Shown here piece by piece: positions 17,482 through 26,631 of a stretch of DNA of 64,000 nucleotides. The notes under the pieces were generated by a model that made no database searches, was not told the origin of the DNA, and saw nothing but the letters and a program-made list of their open reading frames with translations. Source of the DNA: Flavobacterium indicum GPTSA100-9 = DSM 17447 (lineage in GTDB: Bacteria > Bacteroidota > Bacteroidia > Flavobacteriales > Flavobacteriaceae); the NCBI RefSeq assembly GCF_000455605.1, contig NC_017025.1, positions 1,550,001 to 1,614,000 on the forward strand, read 5' to 3'. The first letter of the stretch is position 1; each line of letters begins with the position of its first letter. The position numbers and the translations under genes are program-made.

Positions 17482-18786
17482 TTATTCGTTTTTCCAATTT
17501 AAGCGATCCATTTGGTTGTAGGGCCATGGAGCACCATTATTTTCAATATTTGACATCATGTTGTTTAACTCCATTGGCGCAGCACTTTGCTCCATAACTA
17601 AATACCTTCTCATATCCATAATAATAGATAATGGACTAATACTTACTGGACATTCTTCTACACATGCATTACATGTTGTACATGCCCAAAGCTCTTCAGG
17701 AGTTATATAATCATTTAATAAAGACTTTCCGTCGTCTACAAAAACACCTTTATTTGCGTCTATATTTCTACCTACTTCCTCTAATCTATCTCTGGTATCC
17801 ATCATGATTTTACGAGGCGATAATTTTTTACCTGTTAAATTTGCTGGACAAGATGATGTACAACGACCACATTCAGTACATGTGTAAGCATTTAATAGTT
17901 GAACCCAATTTAAGTCTTGTACATCACTAGCTCCAAATTTAGCTGGAACCGCATCCGGATTAGCTGGTGCTGCAAAAGGATCGGCATTGGGATCCATCAT
18001 TAATTTCACTTCATTTGTAACACTTTCTAAATTATCAAATTGCCCTTTTGGATTTAAATCTGCAAAATAAGTATTAGGAAATGCTAAAATAATATGTAAA
18101 TGTTTTGAAAAATATAAATAATTTAAGAAAATTAAAATTCCTATTATATGTAACCACCACGCAGTTCTTTCTACTATAGTAATGCCTTCTAGAGAAAATC
18201 CATTAAAAAAAGGAGCTATAAATTGAGAAATAACATTTCCTCCAACTTCACTTTGCTGAAAATGAATATCTGTTGCATTCATGATTAGAAACAAAGACAT
18301 TAAAACCATTTCAAAGTATAAAATTGTATTGGCATCTTTACTAGCATAACCTTTTAATTCAGGCTTAGTAAATCGTGATAATTTAATCACATTTCTTCTG
18401 ATCCAAAAAACAATAACTGCTACTAAAACCAAAGCAGCTAAAATTTCAAATGAACCAATTAAAAATCCATAAAAACCTCCTAAAAATTCAAAAATTCTAT
18501 GGGTTCCAAATAAACCATCAATTACAATTTCTAACATTTCTAAATTGATAATGATGAATCCAACATATACTATAATATGAAGTAAAGCTGGTATAGGACG
18601 TGCAAACATTTTTTTCTGTCCCAATGCAATTAAAGTCATATTTCTCCATCTTTCAGAAGAATTATCAGATCTATTTACATCTTTTCCTAATTTGATGTTT
18701 CGAATTAATTTCTTTACATTTTTTGCAAAATAGCCAATTCCAACAGCTAAAATAACAGCAAAAAGAATTTGTGACACAATACTCAT
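17482..18786 (-). CDS. Membrane-bound 4Fe-4S electron-transfer protein with NarI/DsrM-like transmembrane region
   Basis: The N-terminal two thirds have about five to six hydrophobic segments (first at residues 5-22, then clusters near 65-135, 158-175 and 205-235), with conserved His residues suitable for heme b. Residues about 300-375 carry two ferredoxin clusters: CTECGRCTSSCP and CTTCNACVEECP. This architecture moves electrons between the quinone pool and a cytoplasmic partner. Gene order with the CCG-domain protein directly downstream supports a two-subunit complex. The start MSIVSQILFAVILAV gives a plausible first membrane helix. Confidence 0.88.
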   Translation of the reverse strand: MSIVSQILFAVILAVGIGYFAKNVKKLIRNIKLGKDVNRSDNSSERWRNMTLIALGQKKMFARPIPALLHIIVYVGFIIINLEMLEIVIDGLFGTHRIFEFLGGFYGFLIGSFEILAALVLVAVIVFWIRRNVIKLSRFTKPELKGYASKDANTILYFEMVLMSLFLIMNATDIHFQQSEVGGNVISQFIAPFFNGFSLEGITIVERTAWWLHIIGILIFLNYLYFSKHLHIILAFPNTYFADLNPKGQFDNLESVTNEVKLMMDPNADPFAAPANPDAVPAKFGASDVQDLNWVQLLNAYTCTECGRCTSSCPANLTGKKLSPRKIMMDTRDRLEEVGRNIDANKGVFVDDGKSLLNDYITPEELWACTTCNACVEECPVSISPLSIIMDMRRYLVMEQSAAPMELNNMMSNIENNGAPWPYNQMDRLNWKNE

Positions 18787-18798
18787 AAATAGTTAGTA

Positions 18799-19767
18799 TT
18801 AATTGGTAATTTTTGTTTCCGAATTTGTTTCTTTTGGAGCTACATAAGGTTTATTTTTCTTTCCAAAAACAGATACATTTACGTATCGGGTTGGATTTAA
18901 TCGTAAATCCTGAAGTAAAAGCTCTAACTCTTTAGAAGTTTTTTCTAAATTATTGTATAAAGCTTCATCTTTTAGTAATTTACCCATTGAACCTTTTCCC
19001 TGCTCTAGGTTTTGCATTATACCATTTACATTCGTTAATGTTTTTTCTAAATTTTTAACAGTTCCAGCTAAATTTGCTTTAGACAACGAATCTGATATTT
19101 TAACTAAATTAGTTGAAGTCTTATCAAAATTAGTTAATGTAGAACTTAATTTTGATTTATTTTCTGCAAGTAATCCATTTAAATTTTTAGAAGTTTGACT
19201 AAATTCATTTAAAGTAATTTGCAATGATGCAATACTTGCCTTTATTGCTTGTTGCGTTTGACTATCTAATGTATGGTTTACATTTTCAAACAATGCATTC
19301 GCGTTATCTAATAGTTTTTCAACTTTATCTTTTACAGGAACCAATTGTTGTGCTAATGCATCTGTTATTCCTAATTTTTCTGAAGCTTTTAAGAAATCAC
19401 CCGATTCAGTATAATTTTTATCTGAAAAATTATTAAGTATTGCTATTTCTCTTCCTCCCATTAAACCAGCTCCTTGAATTTCTGCAATACTGGATTTTGC
19501 AATCTTTATTTCTTCATTGGTAATTACCATTTCAACTAGCATTTTACCATCTTCTAAAACCTCAATTTTATTTACTTTACCAATTGCTAAACCATTAATA
19601 GTAACAGGTGATGATGGCGTTAAACCAGCTACATTAGTATAATGAACATATAATTTATTACTGGAATCAAATAGATTTTTACCTTTTAAGAAGCTAAATC
19701 CCCAGTAGAATAAGACTATGGATAAAATAACTAAAACTGCGACTTTGATTTCTTTAGTAACTTTCAA
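18799..19767 (-). CDS. MCE/MlaD family lipid-transport protein
   Basis: The protein has a single N-terminal membrane anchor (residues about 9-26) followed by an MCE domain (residues about 36-115) with the LTPSSPVTINGLAIGKV motif and GAGLMGGREI. The rest is a long helical, probably coiled-coil region with repeated NLEKTL/LEKTS heptads, and a short tail. MCE proteins form rings or tubes that carry phospholipids between inner and outer membranes, normally with an MlaE permease and MlaF ATPase, which are not next to it here. The gene has its own good promoter and is followed by the Fe-S genes after 12 nt. Confidence 0.9.
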   Translation of the reverse strand: MKVTKEIKVAVLVILSIVLFYWGFSFLKGKNLFDSSNKLYVHYTNVAGLTPSSPVTINGLAIGKVNKIEVLEDGKMLVEMVITNEEIKIAKSSIAEIQGAGLMGGREIAILNNFSDKNYTESGDFLKASEKLGITDALAQQLVPVKDKVEKLLDNANALFENVNHTLDSQTQQAIKASIASLQITLNEFSQTSKNLNGLLAENKSKLSSTLTNFDKTSTNLVKISDSLSKANLAGTVKNLEKTLTNVNGIMQNLEQGKGSMGKLLKDEALYNNLEKTSKELELLLQDLRLNPTRYVNVSVFGKKNKPYVAPKETNSETKITN

Positions 19768-19786
19768 TTTCTTTATATTTAATTAG

Positions 19787-19816
19787 CAAAAATAATAATA
19801 TTTATGATATTTCAAA
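19787..19816 (-). promoter_or_regulatory. Promoter of the MCE protein gene
   Basis: On the minus strand TTTG (19816-19813), an 18-nt spacer and TATTTTTG (19794-19787) match the Bacteroidota promoter, 19 nt before the MCE ATG at 19767. It lies between the end of the amidase gene and the MCE gene, suggesting a separate transcription unit. Confidence 0.65.
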
Positions 19817-19839
19817 GCAAATTAGTATGCATGCATAAT

Positions 19840-20955
19840 TTATTTTATTGCATCCTTTATAGAAATTTGTTTTCCATTTTGAATGGCAACAATAAAAGAT
19901 GATGTATATCCTTTTGCTTTAGCTTCTTCCAATAATTGTTTTGCTTTTTTATAATCAGAGGTTTGACCATAAAAATATTTATATATTGATTTTTCTTTTT
20001 GAACTGAAATAGATTTTAAACCTTTAAAGTTTGTAGGTACTGTTTCTATTTTTTTCGCACTTGCAGAAATTTGAATTTTAAAAAATATGTCTTCTTTTGA
20101 ACTTGAAGTAACATTTGCTTTATCGTCCTCTTTTTTGGGAGTATCTTTTTTATCTTCTTCTTTTGACACTTCTTGTTTTTTTGGAAGATTAGATTCTGAA
20201 TGAAAATAATCTTTCTTATAATTAACAATAGCTGTTGCAATTGCTTGTGCCAATTTTAACTGTCCCTCTTCTGAATTTAAAAAAGCGCCTTCATTTTTAT
20301 TTGAAACAAATCCCATTTCAATTAAAATACGAGGCATAGCTATTTTTCTTAATACTAAAAATCCAGCTTGTTTAACTCCTCTACTCTTATTAGGTGTGAA
20401 TTTTGTAAAAGCTTGTTGAACTTTACCTGCAATTTCAATACTCTGTTGTAAATTTTCTTCTTGCAAAATGGAAATCCCTATAACTGATTCAGGTTTCTTA
20501 GGATCAAATCCGTCATATTTCACTTTATAATTACTTTCTAAAGTTACAACGGCATTTTCTTTTTTAGCAACTTCTAAATTAGATGCACTTTTTGTAATAC
20601 CCATAACATAGGTTTCATTTCCAGCAGCAGCTTGATTTGGATTTGCATTACAATGCATAGAAATAAACAAATGACCTTTTGATTTGTTAGCAATATTTGC
20701 TCTTTCATCTAATTCTACAAAAACATCTGTATTTCTGGTATATACAACTTCTATATCGTGTTCATTTTTAAGAATTTCACCAACTTTTAAAGCTGTTTTC
20801 AAGGCAATATTTTTTTCAATATTTCCATGATAGGTCGCGCCATAGTCTTTTCCTCCATGACCGGCATCTAATACTACTTTAAATTTTTTATTTTGCGACC
20901 AATTTAAAAATGAAATCAACAAAAAAACGGCAAGAAATATTTTTTTTACACTCAT
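19840..20955 (-). CDS. N-acetylmuramoyl-L-alanine amidase (Amidase_3) with C-terminal SPOR-like domain, copy 2
   Basis: Zinc amidase that cleaves the bond between MurNAc and L-Ala in peptidoglycan. The start at ATG 20955 gives signal peptide MSVKKIFLAVFLLISFLNWSQ; six codons earlier the frame would run into the upstream gene. The domain (about 28-235) has VVLDAGHGGKDYGA (zinc His), MHCNANPN (about 103-110) and an ILIEMGFVSN segment near 212-221 carrying the catalytic Glu. A Lys/Asp/Glu-rich linker (about 250-285) leads to a FKIQISASAKKI SPOR-like repeat. It directly follows a paralogue, with the stop and start almost touching. Confidence 0.93.
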   Translation of the reverse strand: MSVKKIFLAVFLLISFLNWSQNKKFKVVLDAGHGGKDYGATYHGNIEKNIALKTALKVGEILKNEHDIEVVYTRNTDVFVELDERANIANKSKGHLFISMHCNANPNQAAAGNETYVMGITKSASNLEVAKKENAVVTLESNYKVKYDGFDPKKPESVIGISILQEENLQQSIEIAGKVQQAFTKFTPNKSRGVKQAGFLVLRKIAMPRILIEMGFVSNKNEGAFLNSEEGQLKLAQAIATAIVNYKKDYFHSESNLPKKQEVSKEEDKKDTPKKEDDKANVTSSSKEDIFFKIQISASAKKIETVPTNFKGLKSISVQKEKSIYKYFYGQTSDYKKAKQLLEEAKAKGYTSSFIVAIQNGKQISIKDAIK

Positions 20956-20956
20956 A

Positions 20957-22054
20957 TTAATTATCTTCAACAATAAATGCCGACTTATACCCTTTAGCTT
21001 TGGCTTCAGCTAATTTTTTTTTGCATTCTTCATGCGTACTTCCGGCTCCATAATAATATTTATAACCATTATTTTGCTCTACCAATACCACATTATTTAA
21101 TCCATTAAAATTAGAAGGATTCAAATCTAATTTTTTTGAACTAAAACTAATTTGAACTTTATATTTTTTCTCCGTTACAATTTCTTTTGAAGCATTTGTT
21201 GTAGTAGTATAATTTGGATCATCCTTTATAGTTACTACTTCTTGTTTAGGTTCTTCTATAAGTACAGGTGTCAAAATTTTAGGTTCAAATAATGGCGTAT
21301 TAGTTTCCATTAACTGATTCTTGTACTTTAAAATTGCTAAAGCAATGACTTGAGCATAATTTTGGCGTCCTTCTTTTGAATTGATGTATTTTGATTCTTT
21401 TAAGTTGGATAAAAAACCTAATTCAATTAAAACTCCTGGCATTACCGTAGCGTCTAAAACCCATAATGGTTGTTGATGCATGCCTAAATCTTTTCTTTCT
21501 AGTGTATTTTTGAATTGATTTTGAACCTCACTTGCAAAAGAAATACTTTGCAAAAGAGTTTCTTCTTGTAAAATTTTTAATCCAATTTGAGTACTCGGAT
21601 TATTGGGATCGAATCCTTGATAATTTTTCTTATAATCATCTTCTTGAAAAATTACTGCATTTTCAGTTTTTGCAATTTCAAAATTTAAATTAGATCGCGA
21701 AAGCCCCATAACTAATGTCATAGAACCATATGGATTTGGAGACGTTGAAGAATTACAATGAACAGAAACAAACAAATTTGCTTCAAAATCATTAGCAATT
21801 TTTGCTCTATCTTTTAATGGAATGAAAACATCTGTTTTTCTTGTGTATTTAATATCGAAATCTGGATATTTTTCAAGAATTTGTCCAATTTGTAAAATTA
21901 CATCTAAAGCAATTTCTTTTTCAACACATCCATTCTTCTGAGCACCAGGATCTTTACCCCCGTGACCAGCATCAAGAATTAATTTAAATTTTCTATCTTG
22001 TGAATAAGTTAGAATTGTAAAAAATATAGTAAGTAATAGAAAGAATCTCTTCAT
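20957..22054 (-). CDS. N-acetylmuramoyl-L-alanine amidase (Amidase_3) with C-terminal SPOR-like domain, copy 1
   Basis: Paralogue of the next gene. ATG 22054 gives the signal peptide MKRFFLLLTIFFTILTYSQ; the longer frame would start at a TTG two codons earlier. The amidase domain shows LILDAGHGGKDPGAQ, VHCNSSTSPN and VLIELGFLSN. The C-terminal part YKVQISFSSKKLDLNP resembles the SPOR-like end of its neighbour and probably binds denuded glycan strands. The two genes follow one another within 1-2 nt, so they are co-transcribed. They are divergent from the LptD-like gene, linking cell-wall remodelling and outer-membrane assembly at one locus. Confidence 0.93.
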   Translation of the reverse strand: MKRFFLLLTIFFTILTYSQDRKFKLILDAGHGGKDPGAQKNGCVEKEIALDVILQIGQILEKYPDFDIKYTRKTDVFIPLKDRAKIANDFEANLFVSVHCNSSTSPNPYGSMTLVMGLSRSNLNFEIAKTENAVIFQEDDYKKNYQGFDPNNPSTQIGLKILQEETLLQSISFASEVQNQFKNTLERKDLGMHQQPLWVLDATVMPGVLIELGFLSNLKESKYINSKEGRQNYAQVIALAILKYKNQLMETNTPLFEPKILTPVLIEEPKQEVVTIKDDPNYTTTTNASKEIVTEKKYKVQISFSSKKLDLNPSNFNGLNNVVLVEQNNGYKYYYGAGSTHEECKKKLAEAKAKGYKSAFIVEDN

Positions 22055-22110
22055 CTTCAAAAATTAGTTATAATTTTACTAAATAGATAAAATTTAACGA
22101 AAAATATACG

Positions 22111-22118
22111 TAAGTTTG
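22111..22118 (+). promoter_or_regulatory. Candidate -10 element (TAAGTTTG) for the LptD-like gene
   Basis: TAAGTTTG matches TAnnTTTG and lies 46 nt before the TTG start at 22165. The -33 box is not recognisable. Confidence 0.45.
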
Positions 22119-22164
22119 ACACCGCAAAAATCAAACCATTTTTACAAAAATAGTATATAAAGAT

Positions 22165-24804
22165 TTGAGTACAAAGTTAATTCATATCGTTTTTTTTATT
22201 TTTTTTCTAAGTGTTGGAAATTCAATAGTTTACTCACAAAATGAAAAAAAATCAAGCACTGTTACACTATCCTCGTCGGAGCTTTTGAAACCAAAAGATT
22301 CTACTAAAAATGATTCTATAAAAAAGAAAAAAGTTTTTATTGAAGGAATTGTTAAAAGAAAAGCTAAAGATTATGAAAAATTAGATCAGCGCAAAAAACA
22401 ATTAACTCTTTATAATGAAGCAGAACTCTATTACCAAGATTATGAAATTAAATCGGGTATAATAGTTTTAGATTATGAAAAAAATGAAATTTATGCTGGT
22501 CGTTTAAAAGACAGTACGGGAAAATACATTCAATATCCCTATTTCAAACAAGGAGAAACTGTTATTGAACCTGATTCTATTCGATATAATACAAAAACTG
22601 GAAAAGCTAAAATTTGGAACACAAAAACTAAGCAAGGCGAAATGCTTATTAATGCTGAAATTTCTAAAAGAGAGAATGATTCAGTTATTTTCTTTAAAAA
22701 AGCAAAATTTACTACTTCAGAAAACTTAGAAGATCCTGAATATTATTTTTTAGCCTATAAATCCAAGTTTGTACCAAAGAAAAAATTTGTCACAGGATTA
22801 ACTCACATGTTCATCTATAATGTACCTACTCCTATTGGTGTTCCTTTTGCCTTTTTTCCAATGACCGATAAAAACACTTCAGGAGTTATAATTCCGACCC
22901 CAGGTCAGAGTAACGACAGAGGTTATTTCCTTCAAAATGGTGGATATTATTTTGCATTGAGCGATTATTATGATTTGGCTATTTTAGGTGATTACTATAC
23001 CAATGGTAGCTATGCTTTAAGAGCAGAATCAATGTATGCCAAAAAATATAAATTTAATGGAAACATTCAATTTAGATATGAAAACCAAGTATTTGGAGAA
23101 AAAGGATTCCCTGATTATTCAAGAACAAATTTATACAATATCCAATGGTCTCATTCTCAGGATTCAAAAGCATCTGCTAATTCAAGGTTTACTGCCTCAG
23201 TAAATTTTGGTAGTAGTAAATATTTCAGACAGTCAATTAATATTATTAATGCCGGATCTAATATGAATAACACCATGAGTTCTTCCATTAGTTATTCTAA
23301 AACAATACCTTCTACTCCACTTATTAATTTTTCATTAGCCGTAACACACAATCAAAATACTAATACACAAGTTGTTAATTTAACTTTACCAACTTTTTCT
23401 GCAAGTGTTGATCGAATTTTTCCTTTTGTAAAACAAGATGCTTTAAAAAAGGGCATAATCGACAATATTAATTTTCAGTATAATTTAAAAGGAGACAATA
23501 GAATTTCAACAACTGAAGATTTAATGTTTACCTCTGGAATGTTTAAAAATGCATTGGCGGGAATTTCACATTCAATTCCAATTAGTACCAATTTTAAACT
23601 ATTTAAATATTTCAGTGTAACTTCAAGTGTGAATTATTCTGAAAATTGGGTTTTCAATACTTTTAATAAATTTTACAATCCTGCAACAAGTAAGGTAGAA
23701 TCTATTAGAGTAAATGGATTTGATTCATTTAGAACATATGGTTTTAGTTCAAGTATAGGAACAACTATTTATGGAACTTATACATTTAAGGAAACTAATA
23801 GAATTCAAGCCATTAGACATTTAATGCGTCCGAGTATTTCATATGGTTATACTCCTAGTTTTAAACAATATTATGATACTTATTTAGATGCAAATGGTAA
23901 CCCAGTTGATTTTAGTAGATTTGATGGAACACTATATGCAGCACCTGGAATTGGAATTTCAAATGCTATTGGATTTGCTCTAAACAATTCATTAGAAGCA
24001 AAAATAAAAGATGAAAATAGCTCTAAAGGTGAATCTAAAAAGATTTTTTTACTCAATCAATTTAACTTTTCTACCAATTATAATTTTGCAGCAGAATCTT
24101 TTAAACTAGCTCCAATACGATTTTCGGGAGGTACTCAGTTATTTGATAACAAACTTGGATTAAATTTTGGAGCAACTTTTGATCCGTACGATTTAGATGC
24201 AAATGGTTCGAGAATAGATGAATACAGCATTAGTAATGGAAACGGACTTGTTAGAATGACAAGTGCCAATATATCTATGAATTATAATTTATCAAGTACC
24301 GACTTTGGTGGTGATAACAACAAAGAAAAAGATAAAGCAAAAACACAAAATATTCAAAACGGCGGAAGAGAAGATGATTTATTTGGAAGAGGTGCCGATT
24401 TGAGTAATAATAATCAAACTTTATTTGATAACAAAAATAAAGCTGGTCAATCAGAATTATATAAATTTAAAATTCCATGGGATCTACGTTTAGCTTATTC
24501 ATTAACTTTTTCAAATGATAGAAAGGAGAAAGAAATTACAACTAATTCATTAATGATGTCTGGAAATATAGATTTAGCTGTTAAATGGAAAATGGGATTC
24601 TCTTCTGGTTATGATTTTGCAAATAAAGGATTAAGTTACACTCAATTGCGTTTTGAAAGAGATTTAGAAAGCTGGAGAATGAGTTTTAGTATAGTGCCTG
24701 TTGGAATTTATAACTATTGGAATTTCTTTATTGGAATTAAATCTTCAATGTTGAAAGATATTAAATGGGAAAAAAGAAAATTACCTGATCCAAGATTACG
24801 ATAA
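22165..24804 (+). CDS. lptD: LptD/OstA-like outer-membrane LPS-assembly protein
   Basis: The 879-residue protein resembles Bacteroidota LptD, which inserts LPS into the outer leaflet of the outer membrane. No ATG lies in frame before the domain begins, so the TTG at 22165 is the likely start; it gives a signal peptide ending near SIVYSQ. Residues about 55-210 form the OstA/LptA-like beta-jellyroll (YNEAELYYQDYEIKSGIIVLDYEKNEIYAGRLKDS). The remainder is a large barrel with many YxxxxFxFxY strands; YGYTPSFKQYYDTY and KWKMGFSSGYDF are examples. A low-complexity Asp/Asn loop lies near 715-760. ridA follows after 12 nt. Confidence 0.88.
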   Translation: MSTKLIHIVFFIFFLSVGNSIVYSQNEKKSSTVTLSSSELLKPKDSTKNDSIKKKKVFIEGIVKRKAKDYEKLDQRKKQLTLYNEAELYYQDYEIKSGIIVLDYEKNEIYAGRLKDSTGKYIQYPYFKQGETVIEPDSIRYNTKTGKAKIWNTKTKQGEMLINAEISKRENDSVIFFKKAKFTTSENLEDPEYYFLAYKSKFVPKKKFVTGLTHMFIYNVPTPIGVPFAFFPMTDKNTSGVIIPTPGQSNDRGYFLQNGGYYFALSDYYDLAILGDYYTNGSYALRAESMYAKKYKFNGNIQFRYENQVFGEKGFPDYSRTNLYNIQWSHSQDSKASANSRFTASVNFGSSKYFRQSINIINAGSNMNNTMSSSISYSKTIPSTPLINFSLAVTHNQNTNTQVVNLTLPTFSASVDRIFPFVKQDALKKGIIDNINFQYNLKGDNRISTTEDLMFTSGMFKNALAGISHSIPISTNFKLFKYFSVTSSVNYSENWVFNTFNKFYNPATSKVESIRVNGFDSFRTYGFSSSIGTTIYGTYTFKETNRIQAIRHLMRPSISYGYTPSFKQYYDTYLDANGNPVDFSRFDGTLYAAPGIGISNAIGFALNNSLEAKIKDENSSKGESKKIFLLNQFNFSTNYNFAAESFKLAPIRFSGGTQLFDNKLGLNFGATFDPYDLDANGSRIDEYSISNGNGLVRMTSANISMNYNLSSTDFGGDNNKEKDKAKTQNIQNGGREDDLFGRGADLSNNNQTLFDNKNKAGQSELYKFKIPWDLRLAYSLTFSNDRKEKEITTNSLMMSGNIDLAVKWKMGFSSGYDFANKGLSYTQLRFERDLESWRMSFSIVPVGIYNYWNFFIGIKSSMLKDIKWEKRKLPDPRLR

Positions 24805-24816
24805 AAAAAATAAGAA

Positions 24817-25197
24817 ATGAAAAAAATAATTTTTACAGAAAAAGCCCCTGCTCCTATTGGTCCTTACAACCAAGCAGTACTAGTTGATAACACTTTATAT
24901 ACTTCGGGACAAATTGCAATTAATCCTGAAAATAATGAATTAGTTTTAACTTCAATTGAAGAAGAAACTAAAATGGTTATGGAAAATTTAAAAGCCGTGC
25001 TTACTGCTGCGGAAATGACGTTTGACAATGCTATTAAAGCTACTATTTTTATAAGTGATATGAATAATTTTGCTAAAATAAATAGTGTATATGGTAGTTA
25101 CTTTAATGAAGAATCTGCTCCCGCTAGAGAAACAGTTCAAGTAGCATGCTTACCAAAAAATGTAAATGTTGAAATATCAATGATTGCTATAAAATAA
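24817..25197 (+). CDS. ridA: RidA family enamine/imine deaminase
   Basis: RidA hydrolyses reactive 2-aminoacrylate released by PLP enzymes and so protects those enzymes; it forms a trimer in the cytoplasm. The 126-residue length is standard. The family pattern APAPIGPYNQAVLVDNTLYTSGQIAI at the start, AMTFDNAIKATIFISDMNNFAKIN in the middle and SAPARETVQVACLPKNVNVEISMIA at the end (with the substrate-binding Arg in ARETVQ) is unmistakable. It lies 12 nt after the LptD-like gene and is followed by an intrinsic terminator. Confidence 0.96.
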   Translation: MKKIIFTEKAPAPIGPYNQAVLVDNTLYTSGQIAINPENNELVLTSIEEETKMVMENLKAVLTAAEMTFDNAIKATIFISDMNNFAKINSVYGSYFNEESAPARETVQVACLPKNVNVEISMIAIK

Positions 25198-25199
25198 TA

Positions 25200-25224
25200 A
25201 AAAGCCCAACAATGTTGGGCTTTT
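25200..25224 (+). terminator. Intrinsic terminator after ridA
   Basis: AAAAGCCCAACA pairs with TGTTGGGCTTTT around a minimal loop, directly after the ridA stop codon and 34 nt before the end of the convergent CAP-domain gene. It can act on both strands. Confidence 0.85.
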
Positions 25225-25258
25225 ATATTAAAACTAAACAATTAAACTAAGTATGATT

Positions 25259-25762
25259 TTATTTTCGAATAAACATCATGGTATAATATTTTTTTCCTTG
25301 AGCATCTTGTTTTACAGACAATCCAAAGTGAGTATAATTTGATTCCATATTTAATCTGTGTGATTCGCTAGCAATCCAAGCATTCAAAGTAGCTTGTGCC
25401 GAAGAATAACCAAAAGCGACATTCTCTCCAACATTTAAAGCTCCTACAGTGGCATGTAAATTTTCTTTTCTTGTTTCAAAATTAGCATGACTAATCTCTT
25501 GTGTAGAAATCATATAATCTGTATGACCTGAAGATACGAATGATATTTGTTCAATTATTGAAAGTGCATTTAATCCTTTACTTACTCTATATTCATTTAC
25601 TAAATCTAGCAATTCTAATTCGAATGTAGACTGTGTATATGAACTAACAGGAAAATTTGAAGTTGTTGGTTCATCTACAGATTCGGTACTAGATGAACAA
25701 GAAATTAATGAAGTGGCAATAATTAATACTGCTAAAATTTTAGTAACTACTGATTTTTTCAT
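25259..25762 (-). CDS. CAP-domain (SCP/PR-1 family) lipoprotein
   Basis: The signal peptide MKKSVVTKILAVLIIATSLISC ends in a lipobox (LISC), followed by a Ser-rich stretch. Residues about 50-167 are a CAP domain: LLDLVNEYRVSKGLNALS, SSGHTDYM, EISHANFETRKENL, VGENVAFG, AWIASESHRLNM and THFGLSVKQD, which includes the typical two His and Glu residues. CAP proteins are secreted and stable but have diverse, mostly unproven roles. It is a single-gene unit with a strong promoter, convergent to ridA and preceded by a gap of about 210 nt to pdxH. Confidence 0.92.
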   Translation of the reverse strand: MKKSVVTKILAVLIIATSLISCSSSTESVDEPTTSNFPVSSYTQSTFELELLDLVNEYRVSKGLNALSIIEQISFVSSGHTDYMISTQEISHANFETRKENLHATVGALNVGENVAFGYSSAQATLNAWIASESHRLNMESNYTHFGLSVKQDAQGKKYYTMMFIRK

Positions 25763-25808
25763 TTTTTTTATTTTTTTATAGTTTCGACTAAATGATTGAT
25801 TTTCAAGT

Positions 25809-25839
25809 CAAAAGTACAAATTATCAGTTTAACTGCAAA
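25809..25839 (-). promoter_or_regulatory. Promoter of the CAP-domain lipoprotein gene
   Basis: On the minus strand, TTTG (25839-25836), a 19-nt spacer and TACTTTTG (25816-25809) form a full-match Bacteroidota promoter, giving a leader of about 40 nt to the ATG at 25762. The rest of the 25763-25974 gap holds only the pdxH terminator and AT-rich sequence. Confidence 0.8.
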
Positions 25840-25919
25840 TAAAATCGATGAAATACACTAAATTTTAACATTTTAATACATTGTTAATCAGTATTTTACA
25901 TTTTTTGTAAGTTATATAG

Positions 25920-25948
25920 CAAAAAAAGACTCCCGAAGAAGTCTTTTA
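25920..25948 (-). terminator. Intrinsic terminator after pdxH
   Basis: On the minus strand AAAAGACT and AGTCTTTT pair around an eight-base loop (TCTTCGGG), followed by a U-tract, 27 nt downstream of the pdxH stop. Confidence 0.75.
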
Positions 25949-25974
25949 ACTATATTTTTCTATAAATTTGATTA

Positions 25975-26622
25975 TCAAGGAGATAACCTTTCTATTTTCC
26001 AAAGGTAATCTTCCTCAAGATGATACCTAATTCTGTCATGTAATCGGTTCGGTCGACCTTGCCAAAATTCAACTTCAATAGGTTTTACTAAAAATCCACC
26101 CCAATAATTTGGTCTTTTAATTTCTTTACCTTTAAATTGATTTTCCAATTCTTTCAGTTTAGTATCTAAATATTCTCTTGATGAAATAACTTCACTTTGA
26201 TTTGAAACTATCGCTCCTAATTTGCTGCCATCAGGTCTACTTTCAAAATAAGCATCAGAAACATAAGATGACGTTTTTTCTGCAACTCCTTTTATAATAA
26301 CCTGACGTTCCATTACTGGCCAAAAAAAAGATAAACAAATATTTGGATTTGCTAAGATTGCTTTTCCTTTTTCAGAATTATAATTAGTATAAAAAATAAA
26401 TCCTTCTTCATTAAATTTCTTTAAAAGGACTACTCTACTTTTAGGAAAACCATCCAAACCTATAGTAGCAACAGTCATAGCATTTGCTTCGTCTACACCC
26501 TCGTGTTCATCAGCTTCATAAAACCATCGGTGAAACAATTGAATAGGATCTTCTGGAATTGTTGTTTCTAACAATTCACTTTTTTCATAGGATTTTCTGT
26601 AATTGGATAAATCTTTCATCAT
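25975..26622 (-). CDS. pdxH: Pyridoxamine 5'-phosphate oxidase
   Basis: PdxH uses FMN and oxygen to oxidise PNP or PMP to pyridoxal 5'-phosphate. The 215-residue length is normal. Hallmarks are DGFPKSRVVLLKKFNEEGFIFYTNYNS (FMN-binding), LSFFWPVMERQVIIKG, SYVSDAYFESRPDGSKLGA and the C-terminal FWQGRPNRLHDRIRY with the RLHDR substrate motif. The gene opens with two consecutive ATG codons, so the start may be one codon later. It follows rnz by 9 nt in a minus-strand operon, and a terminator lies downstream. Confidence 0.96.
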   Translation of the reverse strand: MMKDLSNYRKSYEKSELLETTIPEDPIQLFHRWFYEADEHEGVDEANAMTVATIGLDGFPKSRVVLLKKFNEEGFIFYTNYNSEKGKAILANPNICLSFFWPVMERQVIIKGVAEKTSSYVSDAYFESRPDGSKLGAIVSNQSEVISSREYLDTKLKELENQFKGKEIKRPNYWGGFLVKPIEVEFWQGRPNRLHDRIRYHLEEDYLWKIERLSP

Positions 26623-26631
26623 TTAAAAAAA

